64,000 nt of DNA from assembly GCF_014650175.1 (NCBI RefSeq), contig NZ_BMUL01000001.1:629199-693198 (forward strand). The letters are read 5' to 3'. This DNA is from Streptomyces termitum (GTDB lineage: Bacteria; Actinomycetota; Actinomycetes; Streptomycetales; Streptomycetaceae). Numbering within the stretch: the first letter of the stretch is position 1; every line of letters starts with the position of its first letter. Shown here piece by piece: positions 33,686 to 41,773 of this stretch. The notes beneath the pieces are model-generated. The model did no database searches, was not told where the DNA came from, and was given only the letters and a program-made list of their open reading frames with translations. Made by a program: the position numbers and the translations under genes.

Positions 33686-34246
33686 CTACCGGGCGATCGG
33701 GACCCTGGGAATCCTCGGGGTACGACCCTGAGCCGTGTCGTTCCCGATGACGACCCGGCTCCGCCCCGGGTCCCGCCGGGCGGCGTCCCGCCGCCGCAGC
33801 CGCGTCCGCGCGGCCGGCACCACCAGGAGGTGCGCCAGCGCCACCCCCAGGGTGTTCAGGAGCACCGAGTCCACGTCCACGACCTGCCCCGGCACCGCCG
33901 TCTGCAACAGTTCGAGCGCCAGCGACACCAGCGCCCCCGCCGCCGTCGTCCGGATCAGCGAGGCCCATCCCGAGACCCTCAGCCGCCCCTCGCACATCGG
34001 CAGCAGCACCCCGAGCGGGGCGAGCAGCAGCAGTCCCTCGCCGATCAGCCGGGCCGCCTCGGCGGTCCCCAGCGCCAGATCGGCCCGCAGCCCCGCCAGC
34101 GGCACCGTGTTCGGCGCGGTCACCCAGGCCACGTCGCGTGGTCGCAGACCGATCCAGGCGACGCACAGCAGATGCGTGACCAGGAGCGCGAACCCCGTCA
34201 CCCGGACGACCACGGCGGTGTTCCCGCCCGAACCTTGACGCTGCAC
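33686..34246 (-). CDS. VanZ-family membrane protein
   Basis: 186 residues from GTG 34246, with a G-rich ribosome site just upstream. Four hydrophobic segments, with 'NTVPLAGLRADLA', 'LLLAPLGVLLPM', 'SLALELLQTAVPGQVVDVDSVLLNTLGVALAHLL' matching the VanZ fold (E-x-x-Q and D-x-x-D-hydrophobic-N-T-x-G). VanZ relatives are linked with resistance to cell-wall glycopeptides such as teicoplanin in some bacteria; no vanHAX genes are present here, so the role is unassigned. Confidence 0.82.
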   Translation of the reverse strand: MQRQGSGGNTAVVVRVTGFALLVTHLLCVAWIGLRPRDVAWVTAPNTVPLAGLRADLALGTAEAARLIGEGLLLLAPLGVLLPMCEGRLRVSGWASLIRTTAAGALVSLALELLQTAVPGQVVDVDSVLLNTLGVALAHLLVVPAARTRLRRRDAARRDPGRSRVVIGNDTAQGRTPRIPRVPIAR

Positions 34247-34276
34247 GCCCCCCAAGACGTGCCGACCGGGCGGAAC

Positions 34277-34303
34277 GGTTCCGGCCGGACCGGAAACGGA
34301 ACC
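34277..34303 (-). terminator. Probable terminator of the afsQ1-afsQ2-lipoprotein operon
   Basis: GGTTCCG (34277-34283) and CGGAACC (34297-34303) enclose a GC-rich loop that can pair further, 16 nt past the lipoprotein stop on the minus strand. Confidence 0.45.
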
Positions 34304-34318
34304 CCCGCTCCCGGACCG

Positions 34319-34921
34319 TCAGCCCGCCGGGCTCCCCTCCGGAGCCGGCGCCGCGACCGTCGGCACCGCCGTCCCCGGCCGCTCCCGCAGCTCCGCCGTG
34401 CACCGGTACCGCTTCGGCGGATACGCCCCCGGTCCCGCCAGCAGCACCGTGTGCCCGCCGGCCCCCGCCGAGCTCTCCGCGAAGGTGCACACCAACTGCG
34501 ACAGCGCCTCCGGCACCAGGTCCTCCGGCTGCCGGCTCAGCCGCAGCGTCCCCTCCGGATCGCCCTTCCGGCCGCCCGCCACCGCCAGCGGAGCCCGTAC
34601 CGACGTGGTGAAACCGGCCTGCCGCTCCGCCTCCGACGGGTCCGACAGCAACTGCGCGAGCAGCGCCGTCGCCGTCCGCACCGGATCGCCGCTCGCCTTG
34701 TCCTCCGGCTGCGGCGAGCGCCGGTCCACCGGCTCCAGCTGCGAGCCGCACACCAGGAACACCCGCACCGGCACCCCCGCCGCCGGACCCGAGTCCTCGG
34801 CCACCCCGCACGGCACCCGCGACGGGGCCGGGCCCGCGTCCACCGGCACCGACGTCGTCCTGATGCCGCAGCCCGCCGCCAGCAGGGCGAGCGCCGCCAC
34901 CGCCACCGTACGCAGCCTCAC
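34319..34921 (-). CDS. Lipoprotein of the afsQ operon
   Basis: 200 residues from GTG 34921, which overlaps the afsQ2 stop (GTGA). The signal 'VRLRTVAVAALALLAAGC' has a good lipobox. The mature part has three further Cys ('VPCGVAEDS', 'FLVCGSQLE', 'LVCTFAES', 'YRCTAE') and a GerMN-like pattern ('ATALLAQLLSDPSEAERQAGFTTSV'), as in several lipoproteins paired with sensor kinases. Translational coupling to AfsQ2 suggests it tunes the sensor's outer domain. This third gene is a normal companion of afsQ1-afsQ2. Confidence 0.75.
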   Translation of the reverse strand: MRLRTVAVAALALLAAGCGIRTTSVPVDAGPAPSRVPCGVAEDSGPAAGVPVRVFLVCGSQLEPVDRRSPQPEDKASGDPVRTATALLAQLLSDPSEAERQAGFTTSVRAPLAVAGGRKGDPEGTLRLSRQPEDLVPEALSQLVCTFAESSAGAGGHTVLLAGPGAYPPKRYRCTAELRERPGTAVPTVAAPAPEGSPAG

Positions 34922-36468
34922 TGGTCCACCCCTCCGTCCCGCCCGGAGCGGGCGTCCGGCTCGCCGGCGACCGCCGACGCGTCCCGGGGCAGCCGCAGCA
35001 CGAACACCGCGCCGTCCACCGCCCCGTCCTCGTCCGCCGAGTTCGCGGCGGTGATCGTCCCGCCGTGGATCAGCGCGTTCTCCATGGCGATCGACAGGCC
35101 CAGCCCCGACCCCTCCGAGCGGGGCCGCTGCGCGCTCGCCTTGTAGAACCGGTCGAAGACGTGCGGCAGCACCTCCTCCGGAATGCCCGGCCCGTGGTCG
35201 CGGACCGCGATGACCAGGTCCTCCCCGTCCGGCCCCGGCTCGGTGCGGACCGCGACCCGCACCGGCGAACCGCCGTGCTTCAGCGCGTTCCCGATCAGGT
35301 TCGCCAGGATCACGTCCAGCCGGCGCGGGTCGAGCCGGCACATCAGGCCGCGCTCCGCGTCCAGGTCCACCGCGTCCAGCCACGCCCGCGCGTCGACGCA
35401 CGCGGTGATCTGGTCGGCGATGTCGACGTCGTCCAGGACCAGCCGGGCGGTGCCCGCGTCGAAGCGGGTCACCTCCATCAGGTTCTCCACCAGGTCGTTC
35501 AGCCGCCGGGTCTCGCTCACCACCAGCGCCACCGCCGGCGCGATCATCGGGTCCAGCGTGTCCTGCTCGTCCTCCAGGACCTCGGTGACCGCCGTCAGCG
35601 CGGTCAGCGGGGTCCGCAGCTCGTGCGACATGTCGGCCACGAACCGCCGGGAGGACTCCTCCCGGGCGCTCATGTCCGCCACCTTCTTCTGGAGGTTCTC
35701 CGCCGCGCTGTTGAAGGTCCGCGACAGGTCGGACAGCTCGTCGGCGCCGGTCACCCGCAGCCGGGTGTCCAGCTTCCCCTCGCCGAGCTGCCGGGCCGCC
35801 TCGCCGAGCCGCCGCACCGGGCGCAGCACGGTCGTCGCCGCGACCTGCGCCATCAGCACCGAGCCGATCACCGCGAGCCCGGTCGCGATCCCCAGCGACC
35901 AGCTCAGCGAGTTCAGGTCGGCCTTCTCCGCCGCCAGCGACTTGAACATGTAACCGGCCGGCCCGCCGCCGTCGATCCGCGTCCCGCCCACCAGGTACGG
36001 CGTCCCGCCCCGCTCGGTCCGCTGCCAGAACAGGTGGTACGGGTACGGGTTGGTCTCCGTCACCGGGCGCCGCGTGTCCACCGCCTTCCGCAGCGCCGCC
36101 GGCACGTCCGCCAGCGTGAACGCGTCCGGGTCCGAGGCGCCCACGATCGGCTTGCCCGCCGCCCGCTCGCCCAGCAGCAGCACCTGGTAGTTCGCGCTGC
36201 CCGCCGCCATCTGCTCGGCGGTCCGCCGCAGGTCGTCCTGGGTCGGCCGCTGCGGCAGCGCCGCCGCCCGGTTCTGCATCTCCTGCCGGAAGTCGTTCAG
36301 CGCGCTGTCCTGGGTCCGCTTGAGCACCGCCTCGCGGTTCAGCCAGTACGCGATCCCCGACGCCGACACCGCCGCCGTCAGCGCCACCAGCGCGAACACC
36401 ACGACCAGCCGCAGGCGCAGGCTGGACAGCCGCAGCCGGGCGAGCACCCCCCTGTTCTCCTTCGTCAC
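34918..36468 (-). CDS. afsQ2: Sensor histidine kinase AfsQ2
   Basis: 516 residues from GTG 36468 (GTGA overlap with afsQ1). Two membrane helices (about 15-35 and 185-210) enclose an extracytoplasmic sensor domain. HAMP follows ('RPVRRLGEAARQLGEGKLDTRL', about 212-265), then HisKA with phospho-His in 'FVADMSHELRTPLTAL', and HATPase_c with N box 'ANLIGNALKHG', G1 'RDHGPGIP', F 'VFDRFYKAS' and G2 'GSGLGLSI'. It phosphorylates AfsQ1; in S. coelicolor the pair links nitrogen/glutamate status to antibiotic production (literature knowledge). Identification rests on gene order and sequence. Confidence 0.9.
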   Translation of the reverse strand: MTKENRGVLARLRLSSLRLRLVVVFALVALTAAVSASGIAYWLNREAVLKRTQDSALNDFRQEMQNRAAALPQRPTQDDLRRTAEQMAAGSANYQVLLLGERAAGKPIVGASDPDAFTLADVPAALRKAVDTRRPVTETNPYPYHLFWQRTERGGTPYLVGGTRIDGGGPAGYMFKSLAAEKADLNSLSWSLGIATGLAVIGSVLMAQVAATTVLRPVRRLGEAARQLGEGKLDTRLRVTGADELSDLSRTFNSAAENLQKKVADMSAREESSRRFVADMSHELRTPLTALTAVTEVLEDEQDTLDPMIAPAVALVVSETRRLNDLVENLMEVTRFDAGTARLVLDDVDIADQITACVDARAWLDAVDLDAERGLMCRLDPRRLDVILANLIGNALKHGGSPVRVAVRTEPGPDGEDLVIAVRDHGPGIPEEVLPHVFDRFYKASAQRPRSEGSGLGLSIAMENALIHGGTITAANSADEDGAVDGAVFVLRLPRDASAVAGEPDARSGRDGGVDQ

Positions 36469-37151
36469 GCAGGGACGTCCAGCCGGTAGCCGACGCCGCG
36501 CACCGTGCGGATCAGGGTCGGCGAGGACGGCACGTCCTCCACCTTCGCCCGCAGCCGCTGCACGCAGGCGTCCACCAGGCGCGAGTCGCCCAGGTAGTCG
36601 TGCTCCCACACCAGCCGCAGCAACTGCTGCCGGGACAGCGCCTGTCCGGGCCGCCGGCTCAGTTCGAGCAGCAGCCGCAGCTCGGTCGGGGTCAGCTGGA
36701 GGTCGGAGCCGTTCTTCGTCACGGTCATCGCGGCCCGGTCGATCACCAGCGAGCCGAAGGTCGCCGAGTCCGTCGACTCCCGCTCGCCGCGCCGCAGCAC
36801 GGCCCGGATGCGGGCGTCGAGCACCCGGCCCTGCACCGGCTTCACCACGTAGTCGTCCGCGCCCGACTCCAGGCCCACGACCACGTCGATGTCGTCGCTG
36901 CGCGCCGTGAGCAGGATGATCGGGAGCTGGTCGGTGCGGCGGATCCGCCGGCACACCTCGAACCCGTCGATGCCGGGCAGCATCACGTCGAGCACGATCA
37001 GGTCCGGCCGCTGCTCCTTGAGCAGCAGCAGGCCGTCCTCGCCCGACGCGGCGGTCGCCACCCGGTGACCCTGCCGGGACAGGGAGAGTTCGAGGGCCGT
37101 GCGGATGGCGTCGTCGTCCTCGATCAGCAGCAGAAAAGGCACGCCCGCCAT
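36465..37151 (-). CDS. afsQ1: Response regulator AfsQ1
   Basis: 228 residues. The receiver domain has the acidic pocket 'LLIEDDDAI', phospho-Asp in 'PDLIVLDVMLPGIDGFEV', 'LLTARSDDIDV' and Lys in 'YVVKPVQGRV'. The C-terminal OmpR/PhoB winged helix covers about 130-225 ('LTPTELRLLLELSRRPGQALSRQQLLRLVWE', 'VDACVQRLRAKVED', 'RTVRGVGYRLD'). ATG 37151 sits close to a TATGAG box on the minus strand. It is divergent from sigQ, and a GTGAC-N6-GTGAC site matching the known AfsQ1 box lies between the two genes. Confidence 0.93.
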   Translation of the reverse strand: MAGVPFLLLIEDDDAIRTALELSLSRQGHRVATAASGEDGLLLLKEQRPDLIVLDVMLPGIDGFEVCRRIRRTDQLPIILLTARSDDIDVVVGLESGADDYVVKPVQGRVLDARIRAVLRRGERESTDSATFGSLVIDRAAMTVTKNGSDLQLTPTELRLLLELSRRPGQALSRQQLLRLVWEHDYLGDSRLVDACVQRLRAKVEDVPSSPTLIRTVRGVGYRLDVPA

Positions 37152-37198
37152 TCTGGCTCATACGCCGTCCGAGTTCGACCGCCCGGAGGCGCGCTTCC

Positions 37199-37226
37199 GT
37201 GACGGGCCCTGTGACACGCCTGTGAC
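37199..37226. promoter_or_regulatory. AfsQ1 box between afsQ1 and sigQ
   Basis: GTGAC at 37211-37215 and GTGAC at 37222-37226 are separated by 6 nt, the reported AfsQ1 pattern GTnAC-N6-GTnAC. A third GTGAC lies at 37199-37203, offset by 7 nt. The site is 60 nt from the afsQ1 start and 87 nt from the sigQ start and can serve both. Confidence 0.75.
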
Positions 37227-37312
37227 AGTCGGCGGACACCGCCATGATGTCCGCCGGGCAAGCTTCTTGGCACACGGACCGATCAACAACTCCGACCGAC
37301 AGGAGGCGCGAG

Positions 37313-38071
37313 ATGAACGCACTGCACAGCACCACCTCCAGCGCAGTCGTCACACGTCTCCACGACGTCGTGCGGAGCACCGAGAAGTCCGGCGGTGCTG
37401 GGGGAACCTCCCTGCTCGAGCGAAGCCGAGAGCTTGGGGGAGGACGGGGGTGCGTTCGGACCGTCGGACGTCAGCGCAAGGCGCCTTACATGGTCGCCGT
37501 CGCTGACGGGGGAGCGGTGTACGGGGAGGCCACGGGGGAGCGTTCCTGCTCGGAGGCCGAGTTCACGGCCTACGTGCGAGAGCGCCGGGCCTCCCTGTAC
37601 GCCACCGCCTACCACCTGACCGGTGACCGGTTCGAGGCCGAGGACCTGCTCCAGAGCGCGCTGTTCTCCACGTACCGCGCCTGGGAGCGGATCAGCGACA
37701 AGGCCGCCGTCGGCGGGTACCTGCGTCGCACCATGACCAACCTGCACATCAGCGCCTGGCGCCGCCGCAAGGTCAACGAGTACCCGACCGAGGAGCTGCC
37801 GGAGACGGTCGGCGAGACGGACGCGATGCGCGGGACCGAGCTGCGCGCGGTGCTGTGGCAGGCCCTGGCCCGGCTGCCCGAGCTCCAGCGGACCATGCTG
37901 GTGCTGCGCTACTACGAGGGCCGGACCGATCCGGAGATCGCGGAGATCCTGGACATCAGTGTCGGCACGGTGAAGTCGAGCATCTGGCGCTCGCTGCGGC
38001 GACTGCGCGAGGACGAGGTGCTGAGCTTCGGCCGTGACGAGGAGGAGTCCTTCGGCGAGTTGGTCGCCTGA
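37313..38071 (+). CDS. sigQ: ECF sigma factor SigQ
   Basis: 252 residues from ATG 37313, which has a strong AGGAGG. Residues 1-75 are an unusual N-terminal extension that includes a repeat-derived segment ('GGTSLLERSRELGGG'). Region 2 begins at 'LYATAYHLTGDRFEAEDLLQSALFSTYRAW' and region 4 is 'LPELQRTMLVLRYYEGRTDPEIAEILDISVGTVKSSIWRSL', as in SigE-type ECF factors. Location divergent from afsQ1-afsQ2 with an AfsQ1 box in between identifies it as SigQ, which antagonises the AfsQ antibiotic programme in S. coelicolor. A later start at 37490 would skip the extension. Confidence 0.88.
   Translation: MNALHSTTSSAVVTRLHDVVRSTEKSGGAGGTSLLERSRELGGGRGCVRTVGRQRKAPYMVAVADGGAVYGEATGERSCSEAEFTAYVRERRASLYATAYHLTGDRFEAEDLLQSALFSTYRAWERISDKAAVGGYLRRTMTNLHISAWRRRKVNEYPTEELPETVGETDAMRGTELRAVLWQALARLPELQRTMLVLRYYEGRTDPEIAEILDISVGTVKSSIWRSLRRLREDEVLSFGRDEEESFGELVA
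37394..37443. repeat. Streptomycete palindromic repeat inserted in sigQ
   Basis: A 50-bp imperfect palindrome with outer arms CCTCCC (37407-37412)/GGGAGG (37438-37443), inner arms CTCG/CGAG and the core CTCGAGCGAAGCCGAGAG. I recall this type of sequence as a dispersed intergenic repeat in many Streptomyces genomes. Here it lies in frame within the sigQ coding region and I saw no second copy in the window. Confidence 0.65.
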
Positions 38072-38074
38072 GGA

Positions 38075-38141
38075 TCGGGGGAAGCACGGGGGAAGGCCCC
38101 ACGGGGGAAGTACGGGGCCTGACGGGGGAACAACGGGGGAA
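38075..38141 (+). repeat. Clustered ACGGGGGAA repeats after sigQ
   Basis: Four exact copies of ACGGGGGAA (38086, 38101, 38122, 38133) and one TCGGGGGAA (38075) lie between the sigQ stop and its terminator hairpin. Spacing is irregular (11-21 nt). Function unknown. Confidence 0.55.
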
Positions 38142-38147
38142 AGAAGC

Positions 38148-38191
38148 GAAGCGGGTCGTACGAGTCCGGGGGGTCTCGTAGGGCCCGCTTC
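38148..38191 (+). terminator. Terminator of sigQ
   Basis: Arms 38148-38164 and 38175-38191 pair at 15 of 17 positions around a G-rich 10-nt loop, ahead of the convergent kinase gene. Confidence 0.6.
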
Positions 38192-38232
38192 GTGCTGTCC
38201 GGGGGCGTGCGCCCGGGGCGTCCCCGGACGCC

Positions 38233-38862
38233 TCAGCGGGCGGCCGGGGTGCGGTGGCGGCCCGCCGCGGCGGCGGCCAGCCGGCCCAGGGCCTCCGGCT
38301 TGGCGCACGGGTGGGCGCCCAGGGAGGTCTGCCGGGCGACGATCGCCCGCTCGGCGCGCATCAGGCGCCAGCCCCTGCGGAGCAGGAACGGCACCGACTT
38401 GCGGCCCTCCTTGAGGTCGCGCAGCAGCCGGCGGCGGAAGGTGGTGGACGGCCGGCCGCGCAGGCAGAGCGCGTCGGCCAGCACGCCCAGTTCGCGGCAG
38501 CGGGCCACCAGCTCGGCCGCGAAGATGCCCTCCGCGACGAAGAGCGGGGTCCGGCCGATGTCGAGGCGGTCGGCGCCGGTGCGGGAGCTGCTGGCGATCG
38601 AGTAGACCGGGACGTCGGTCCGGCCCGTACGGCACAGTTCGACGATGGCGGCGACGGCCGTGTCCGCGTCCCAGGAACGCGGAGAGTCCCAGTCGACGTC
38701 GGAGGAGCCCTCGACGAGGGGCAGGGAGGGGTCGCCCGCCTCCTTGTAGAAGTCGTCGAGGCGCAGGACCGGCAGGCCGGCGGCGGCGGCGAGGTACGAC
38801 TTGCCGGAGCCGGAGGGGCCCGCGAGCAGGACGACCCGGGTCGGGATCGGTTGGGGACTCAC
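38233..38862 (-). CDS. Uridine kinase-like P-loop protein
   Basis: 209 residues from GTG 38862. Walker A 'LLAGPSGSGKSYLAAAAGL', then 'VLRLDDFYKEAGDP' and 'DVDWDSPRSWD' follow the uridine kinase/phosphoribulokinase pattern (D-D-F-Y for substrate binding); 'LFVAEGIFAAELVARCRELG' is the Walker B region and 'RGRPSTTFRRRLLRDLKEGRKS' a basic lid. It may phosphorylate uridine or cytidine, which would fit the nucleoside theme, but no regulon palindrome precedes it. A different small-molecule kinase activity is possible. Confidence 0.75.
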   Translation of the reverse strand: MSPQPIPTRVVLLAGPSGSGKSYLAAAAGLPVLRLDDFYKEAGDPSLPLVEGSSDVDWDSPRSWDADTAVAAIVELCRTGRTDVPVYSIASSSRTGADRLDIGRTPLFVAEGIFAAELVARCRELGVLADALCLRGRPSTTFRRRLLRDLKEGRKSVPFLLRRGWRLMRAERAIVARQTSLGAHPCAKPEALGRLAAAAAGRHRTPAAR

Positions 38863-38980
38863 GGAACACCAGTGTGAGGCATTACCCCTTCCAGGGGACC
38901 ACCGAGGGAGGGCGTTGGTATCGAGCATCACACCTCCACTACTGTCGGTGGCCGCCCGATCACCCCTGGGAAGGATCTCC

Positions 38981-39379
38981 ATGGCGCGTCACGCCCAGCC
39001 GAAGGCCCCCCGTCTCGCCGTCCTGTGGAAGGCCGGTCTCGGTGTCACCGCCGCCGGGGCCGCCGTGCTCGGTGCCGGGGCCGCCGCCCAGGCCGCCCCG
39101 GCGGTGCCGCTGCCGGTGGACTCCCTGACCCGTACCGACGCGGCCGCGGCCGGCGAGGGCGCGCTGACCGGCGTCGCCCACGGGGTCGGCCCGCTGACCC
39201 GGCTCCAGCTCGACCCGCTGGCCAACACGGGCGTCGACCCGCTCGCCAACGGACTGGGCACCCAGGTCTCCGACTTCAAGCCGGTCGGCACGAATCTGGT
39301 CACCGACCACGTCACGAAGGGCGGCGCCGTCGCCGACCTGCCGGTGGCGGGCCCGCTGACGCAGAGCCTGCTGCCGTAG
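38981..39379 (+). CDS. Small secreted protein
   Basis: 132 residues from ATG 38981 with GGGAAGGA upstream. Signal peptide 'LGVTAAGAAVLGAGAAAQAAPA' is followed by a Cys-free chain containing repeated 'LxNTGVDPLANGLGTQ'-like turns and ending 'VAGPLTQSLLP'. No known domain. It is comparable in size and composition with the protein at 32944-33315, and both lie at the edge of nucleoside genes, but the sequences share no long identity. Followed by a 20-bp hairpin. Confidence 0.62.
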   Translation: MARHAQPKAPRLAVLWKAGLGVTAAGAAVLGAGAAAQAAPAVPLPVDSLTRTDAAAAGEGALTGVAHGVGPLTRLQLDPLANTGVDPLANGLGTQVSDFKPVGTNLVTDHVTKGGAVADLPVAGPLTQSLLP

Positions 39380-39385
39380 CCGGGG

Positions 39386-39430
39386 CGCGCCGGGGGCCCG
39401 GTCCGGGGTGCGGACCGGGTCCCCGGCGCG
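39386..39430. terminator. Bidirectional terminator, 20-bp stem
   Basis: 39386-39405 pairs with 39411-39430 at 19 of 20 positions around a 5-nt loop, between the convergent secreted-protein gene and the deoC operon end. Confidence 0.75.
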
Positions 39431-39439
39431 TTTCTTCCG

Positions 39440-40339
39440 TCAGTACGAGGAGCCGCTCGCGCCCAGCGAACCCGTGGGGTGCCAGACGGTCTTGGTCTCC
39501 AGGAAGGCGGTCATGCGGTCGGTGCCGGGGGAGGCGGTGAAGTCCTCGGCGCGGGGGCGCAGGACCCGCTTGAGGTTCTCCGCCGCCGCGATCTCCAGGT
39601 CGCGGGCGAGCTCGTCGTCCGCGCCGGTCAGGTCGATCGCGTTGACGTCGAGGTGGGCCGCGAGGTGCGGGCCCATCTCGGACGCCTTGCCGGAGAGGAT
39701 GTTGACCACGCCGCCGGGGAGGTCGGAGGTGGCCAGCACCTCGCCCAGGGAGAGGGCGGGGAGCGGGGACCTCTCCGAGGCGACGACGACGGCCGTGTTG
39801 CCCGTCGCGATCACCGGGGCGATCACCGAGACCAGGCCCAGGAAGGACGAGTCCTGGGGGGCGAGGACGGTGACGACGCCGGTCGGCTCCGGGGTGGAGA
39901 GGTTGAAGAAGGGGCCCGCGACCGGGTTGGCGCCGCCGACCACCTGGGCGATCTTGTCGGTCCAGCCCGCGTACCAGACCCAGCGGTCGATCGCGGCGTC
40001 CACCTGGGCGGCCGCCTTCGGCTTCGACAGGCCCTCGGCCTCGGCGACCTCGCGGACGAACTGGTCCCGGCGGCCCTCCAGCATCTCGGCGACGCGGTAG
40101 AGGATCTGGCCGCGCAGGTAGGCGGTGGCGCCCGCCCAGGCGCCCTGGGCCTTGCGGGCGGCGACGACCGCGTCCCGGGCGTCCTTGCGGGAGGAGAGCG
40201 GGGCGTTCGCCAGCCAGTTGCCCTTGGAGTCGGTCACCTCGTACACCCGGCCGCTCTCGGAACGGGGGAACTTGCCCCCGACGTACAGCTTGTAGGTCTT
40301 GAAGACGCTCAGACGGTGCTGCTCGGTCTTATCGGACAT
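39440..40339 (-). CDS. Short aldehyde-dehydrogenase-family protein lacking the catalytic Cys
   Basis: 299 residues, against about 480 for the family. The NAD-binding portion is recognisable ('KLYVGGKFPRSESGRVYEV', 'GATAYLRGQILYRVAEMLEGRR', 'TGVVTVLAPQDSSFLGLVSVIAPVIATGNTAVVVAS', 'LPGGVVNILSGKASEMGPHLAAH'), but where LELGGK...GQxC should follow, the sequence runs to 'LRPRAEDFTASPG' and ends. So both the general-base Glu and the Cys are missing. It overlaps the preceding full-length enzyme gene by 11 nt and is probably its partner subunit in a heteromer. Third gene of the deoC operon. Confidence 0.82.
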   Translation of the reverse strand: MSDKTEQHRLSVFKTYKLYVGGKFPRSESGRVYEVTDSKGNWLANAPLSSRKDARDAVVAARKAQGAWAGATAYLRGQILYRVAEMLEGRRDQFVREVAEAEGLSKPKAAAQVDAAIDRWVWYAGWTDKIAQVVGGANPVAGPFFNLSTPEPTGVVTVLAPQDSSFLGLVSVIAPVIATGNTAVVVASERSPLPALSLGEVLATSDLPGGVVNILSGKASEMGPHLAAHLDVNAIDLTGADDELARDLEIAAAENLKRVLRPRAEDFTASPGTDRMTAFLETKTVWHPTGSLGASGSSY

Positions 40340-41768
40340 CGAGGTACGCCTCCAGGCCGTGGCGGCCGCCTTCGCGGCCGAAGCCCGACTCCTTGTAGCC
40401 GCCGAAGGGCGAGGTCGGGTCGAACTTGTTGAACGTGTTGGCCCAGACGACGCCGGCCCGGAGCTTGTTCGCGACCGCGAGGATGCGGGAGCCCTTCTCC
40501 GTCCAGATGCCGGCGGAGAGCCCGTACTGGCTGTTGTTGGCCTTGGCGACGGCCTCGTCCGGGGTGCGGAAGGTCAGCACCGACAGGACCGGGCCGAAGA
40601 CCTCGTCCCGGGCGATGGTGTGCGCCTGGGTGACGTTCGTGAACAGCGTCGGCGCGAACCAGTAGCCCGCCCCGGGGAGTTCGCAGGCGGCGGTCCAGCG
40701 CTCGGCGCCCTCGGCCTCGCCCTGGTCGGCCAGCGCGGTGATGCGGGCCAGCTGTTCGGCGGAGTTGATGGCGCCGATGTCGGTGTTCTTGTCCAGCGGG
40801 TCGCCGAGGCGGAGCGTGGACAGGCGGCGCTTGAGCGCGTCGAGCAGCTCGTCCTGGATCGACTCCTGGACGAGGAGGCGCGAGCCGGCGCAGCAGACCT
40901 GGCCCTGGTTGAAGAAGATGCCGGTGACGATGCCCTCGACGGCCTGGTCGATCGGGGCGTCGTCGAAGACGATGTTGGCGCCCTTGCCGCCCAGTTCCAG
41001 CGTGAGCTTCTTGCCGGTGCCCGCGACGGTCCGGGCGATCTGCTTGCCGACGGCGGTCGAGCCGGTGAAGGCGACCTTGTCCACGTCCGGGTGCGCGACC
41101 AGGGCGGCGCCCGCGTCCCCGTATCCGGGGAGGATGTTGACGACGCCCTTCGGCAGCCCGGCCTGGCGGCAGACGTCCGCGAAGAACAGGGCGGAGAGGG
41201 GGGTGGTCTCGGCGGGCTTGAGGACGACCGTGTTGCCCGCCGCGAGCGCCGGGGCGATCTTCCACGCGAGCATGAGCAGCGGGAAGTTCCACGGGATGAC
41301 CTGGCCGGCCACGCCCAGCGGGCGCGGGTCCGCGCCGAAGCCGGCGTGGTCGAGCTTGTCGGCCCAGCCCGCGTAGTAGAAGAAGTGGGCGGCGACCAGG
41401 GGGAGGTCCGCGTCGCGGGTCTCCTTGATCGGCTTGCCGTTGTCGAGGGTCTCCAGGACGGCCAGTTCGCGGCTGCGCTCCTGGACGATGCGGGCGATCC
41501 GGAAGAGGTACTTGGCGCGCTCGGAGCCGGGCAGCGCGGACCACTTCCCGAAGGCCCGGCGGGCGGCCGCCACCGCGCGGTCCACGTCCGCCTCGCCCGC
41601 CCGGGCGATCTCGGAGAGGACCTCCTCGGTGGAGGGGGAGACGGTCTTGAAGACCTTGCCGTCGGCCGCGTCGGTGAACTCGCCGTCGATGAACAGGCCG
41701 TAGTTCGGCGCGATGTCGACGACCGCGCGCGACTCGGGCGCGGGGGCGTACTCGAAGGGGGAGGTCAT
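40329..41768 (-). CDS. Aldehyde dehydrogenase (full length)
   Basis: 479 residues from ATG 41768. 'VIPWNFPLLMLAWKIAPALAAGNTVVLKPAE' binds NAD; 'KLTLELGGKGANIVFDDA' carries the general-base Glu and 'FFNQGQVCCAGSRLLVQE' the nucleophile Cys. 'EVFGPVLSVLTFRT' and 'NKFDPTSPFGGYKESGFGRE' complete the family. Position 5 nt after deoC suggests that the acetaldehyde released by deoxyribose-phosphate aldolase is the physiological substrate, oxidised to acetate. It overlaps the short homologue downstream by 11 nt. Confidence 0.88.
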   Translation of the reverse strand: MTSPFEYAPAPESRAVVDIAPNYGLFIDGEFTDAADGKVFKTVSPSTEEVLSEIARAGEADVDRAVAAARRAFGKWSALPGSERAKYLFRIARIVQERSRELAVLETLDNGKPIKETRDADLPLVAAHFFYYAGWADKLDHAGFGADPRPLGVAGQVIPWNFPLLMLAWKIAPALAAGNTVVLKPAETTPLSALFFADVCRQAGLPKGVVNILPGYGDAGAALVAHPDVDKVAFTGSTAVGKQIARTVAGTGKKLTLELGGKGANIVFDDAPIDQAVEGIVTGIFFNQGQVCCAGSRLLVQESIQDELLDALKRRLSTLRLGDPLDKNTDIGAINSAEQLARITALADQGEAEGAERWTAACELPGAGYWFAPTLFTNVTQAHTIARDEVFGPVLSVLTFRTPDEAVAKANNSQYGLSAGIWTEKGSRILAVANKLRAGVVWANTFNKFDPTSPFGGYKESGFGREGGRHGLEAYLDVR

Positions 41769-41773
41769 GTCGA

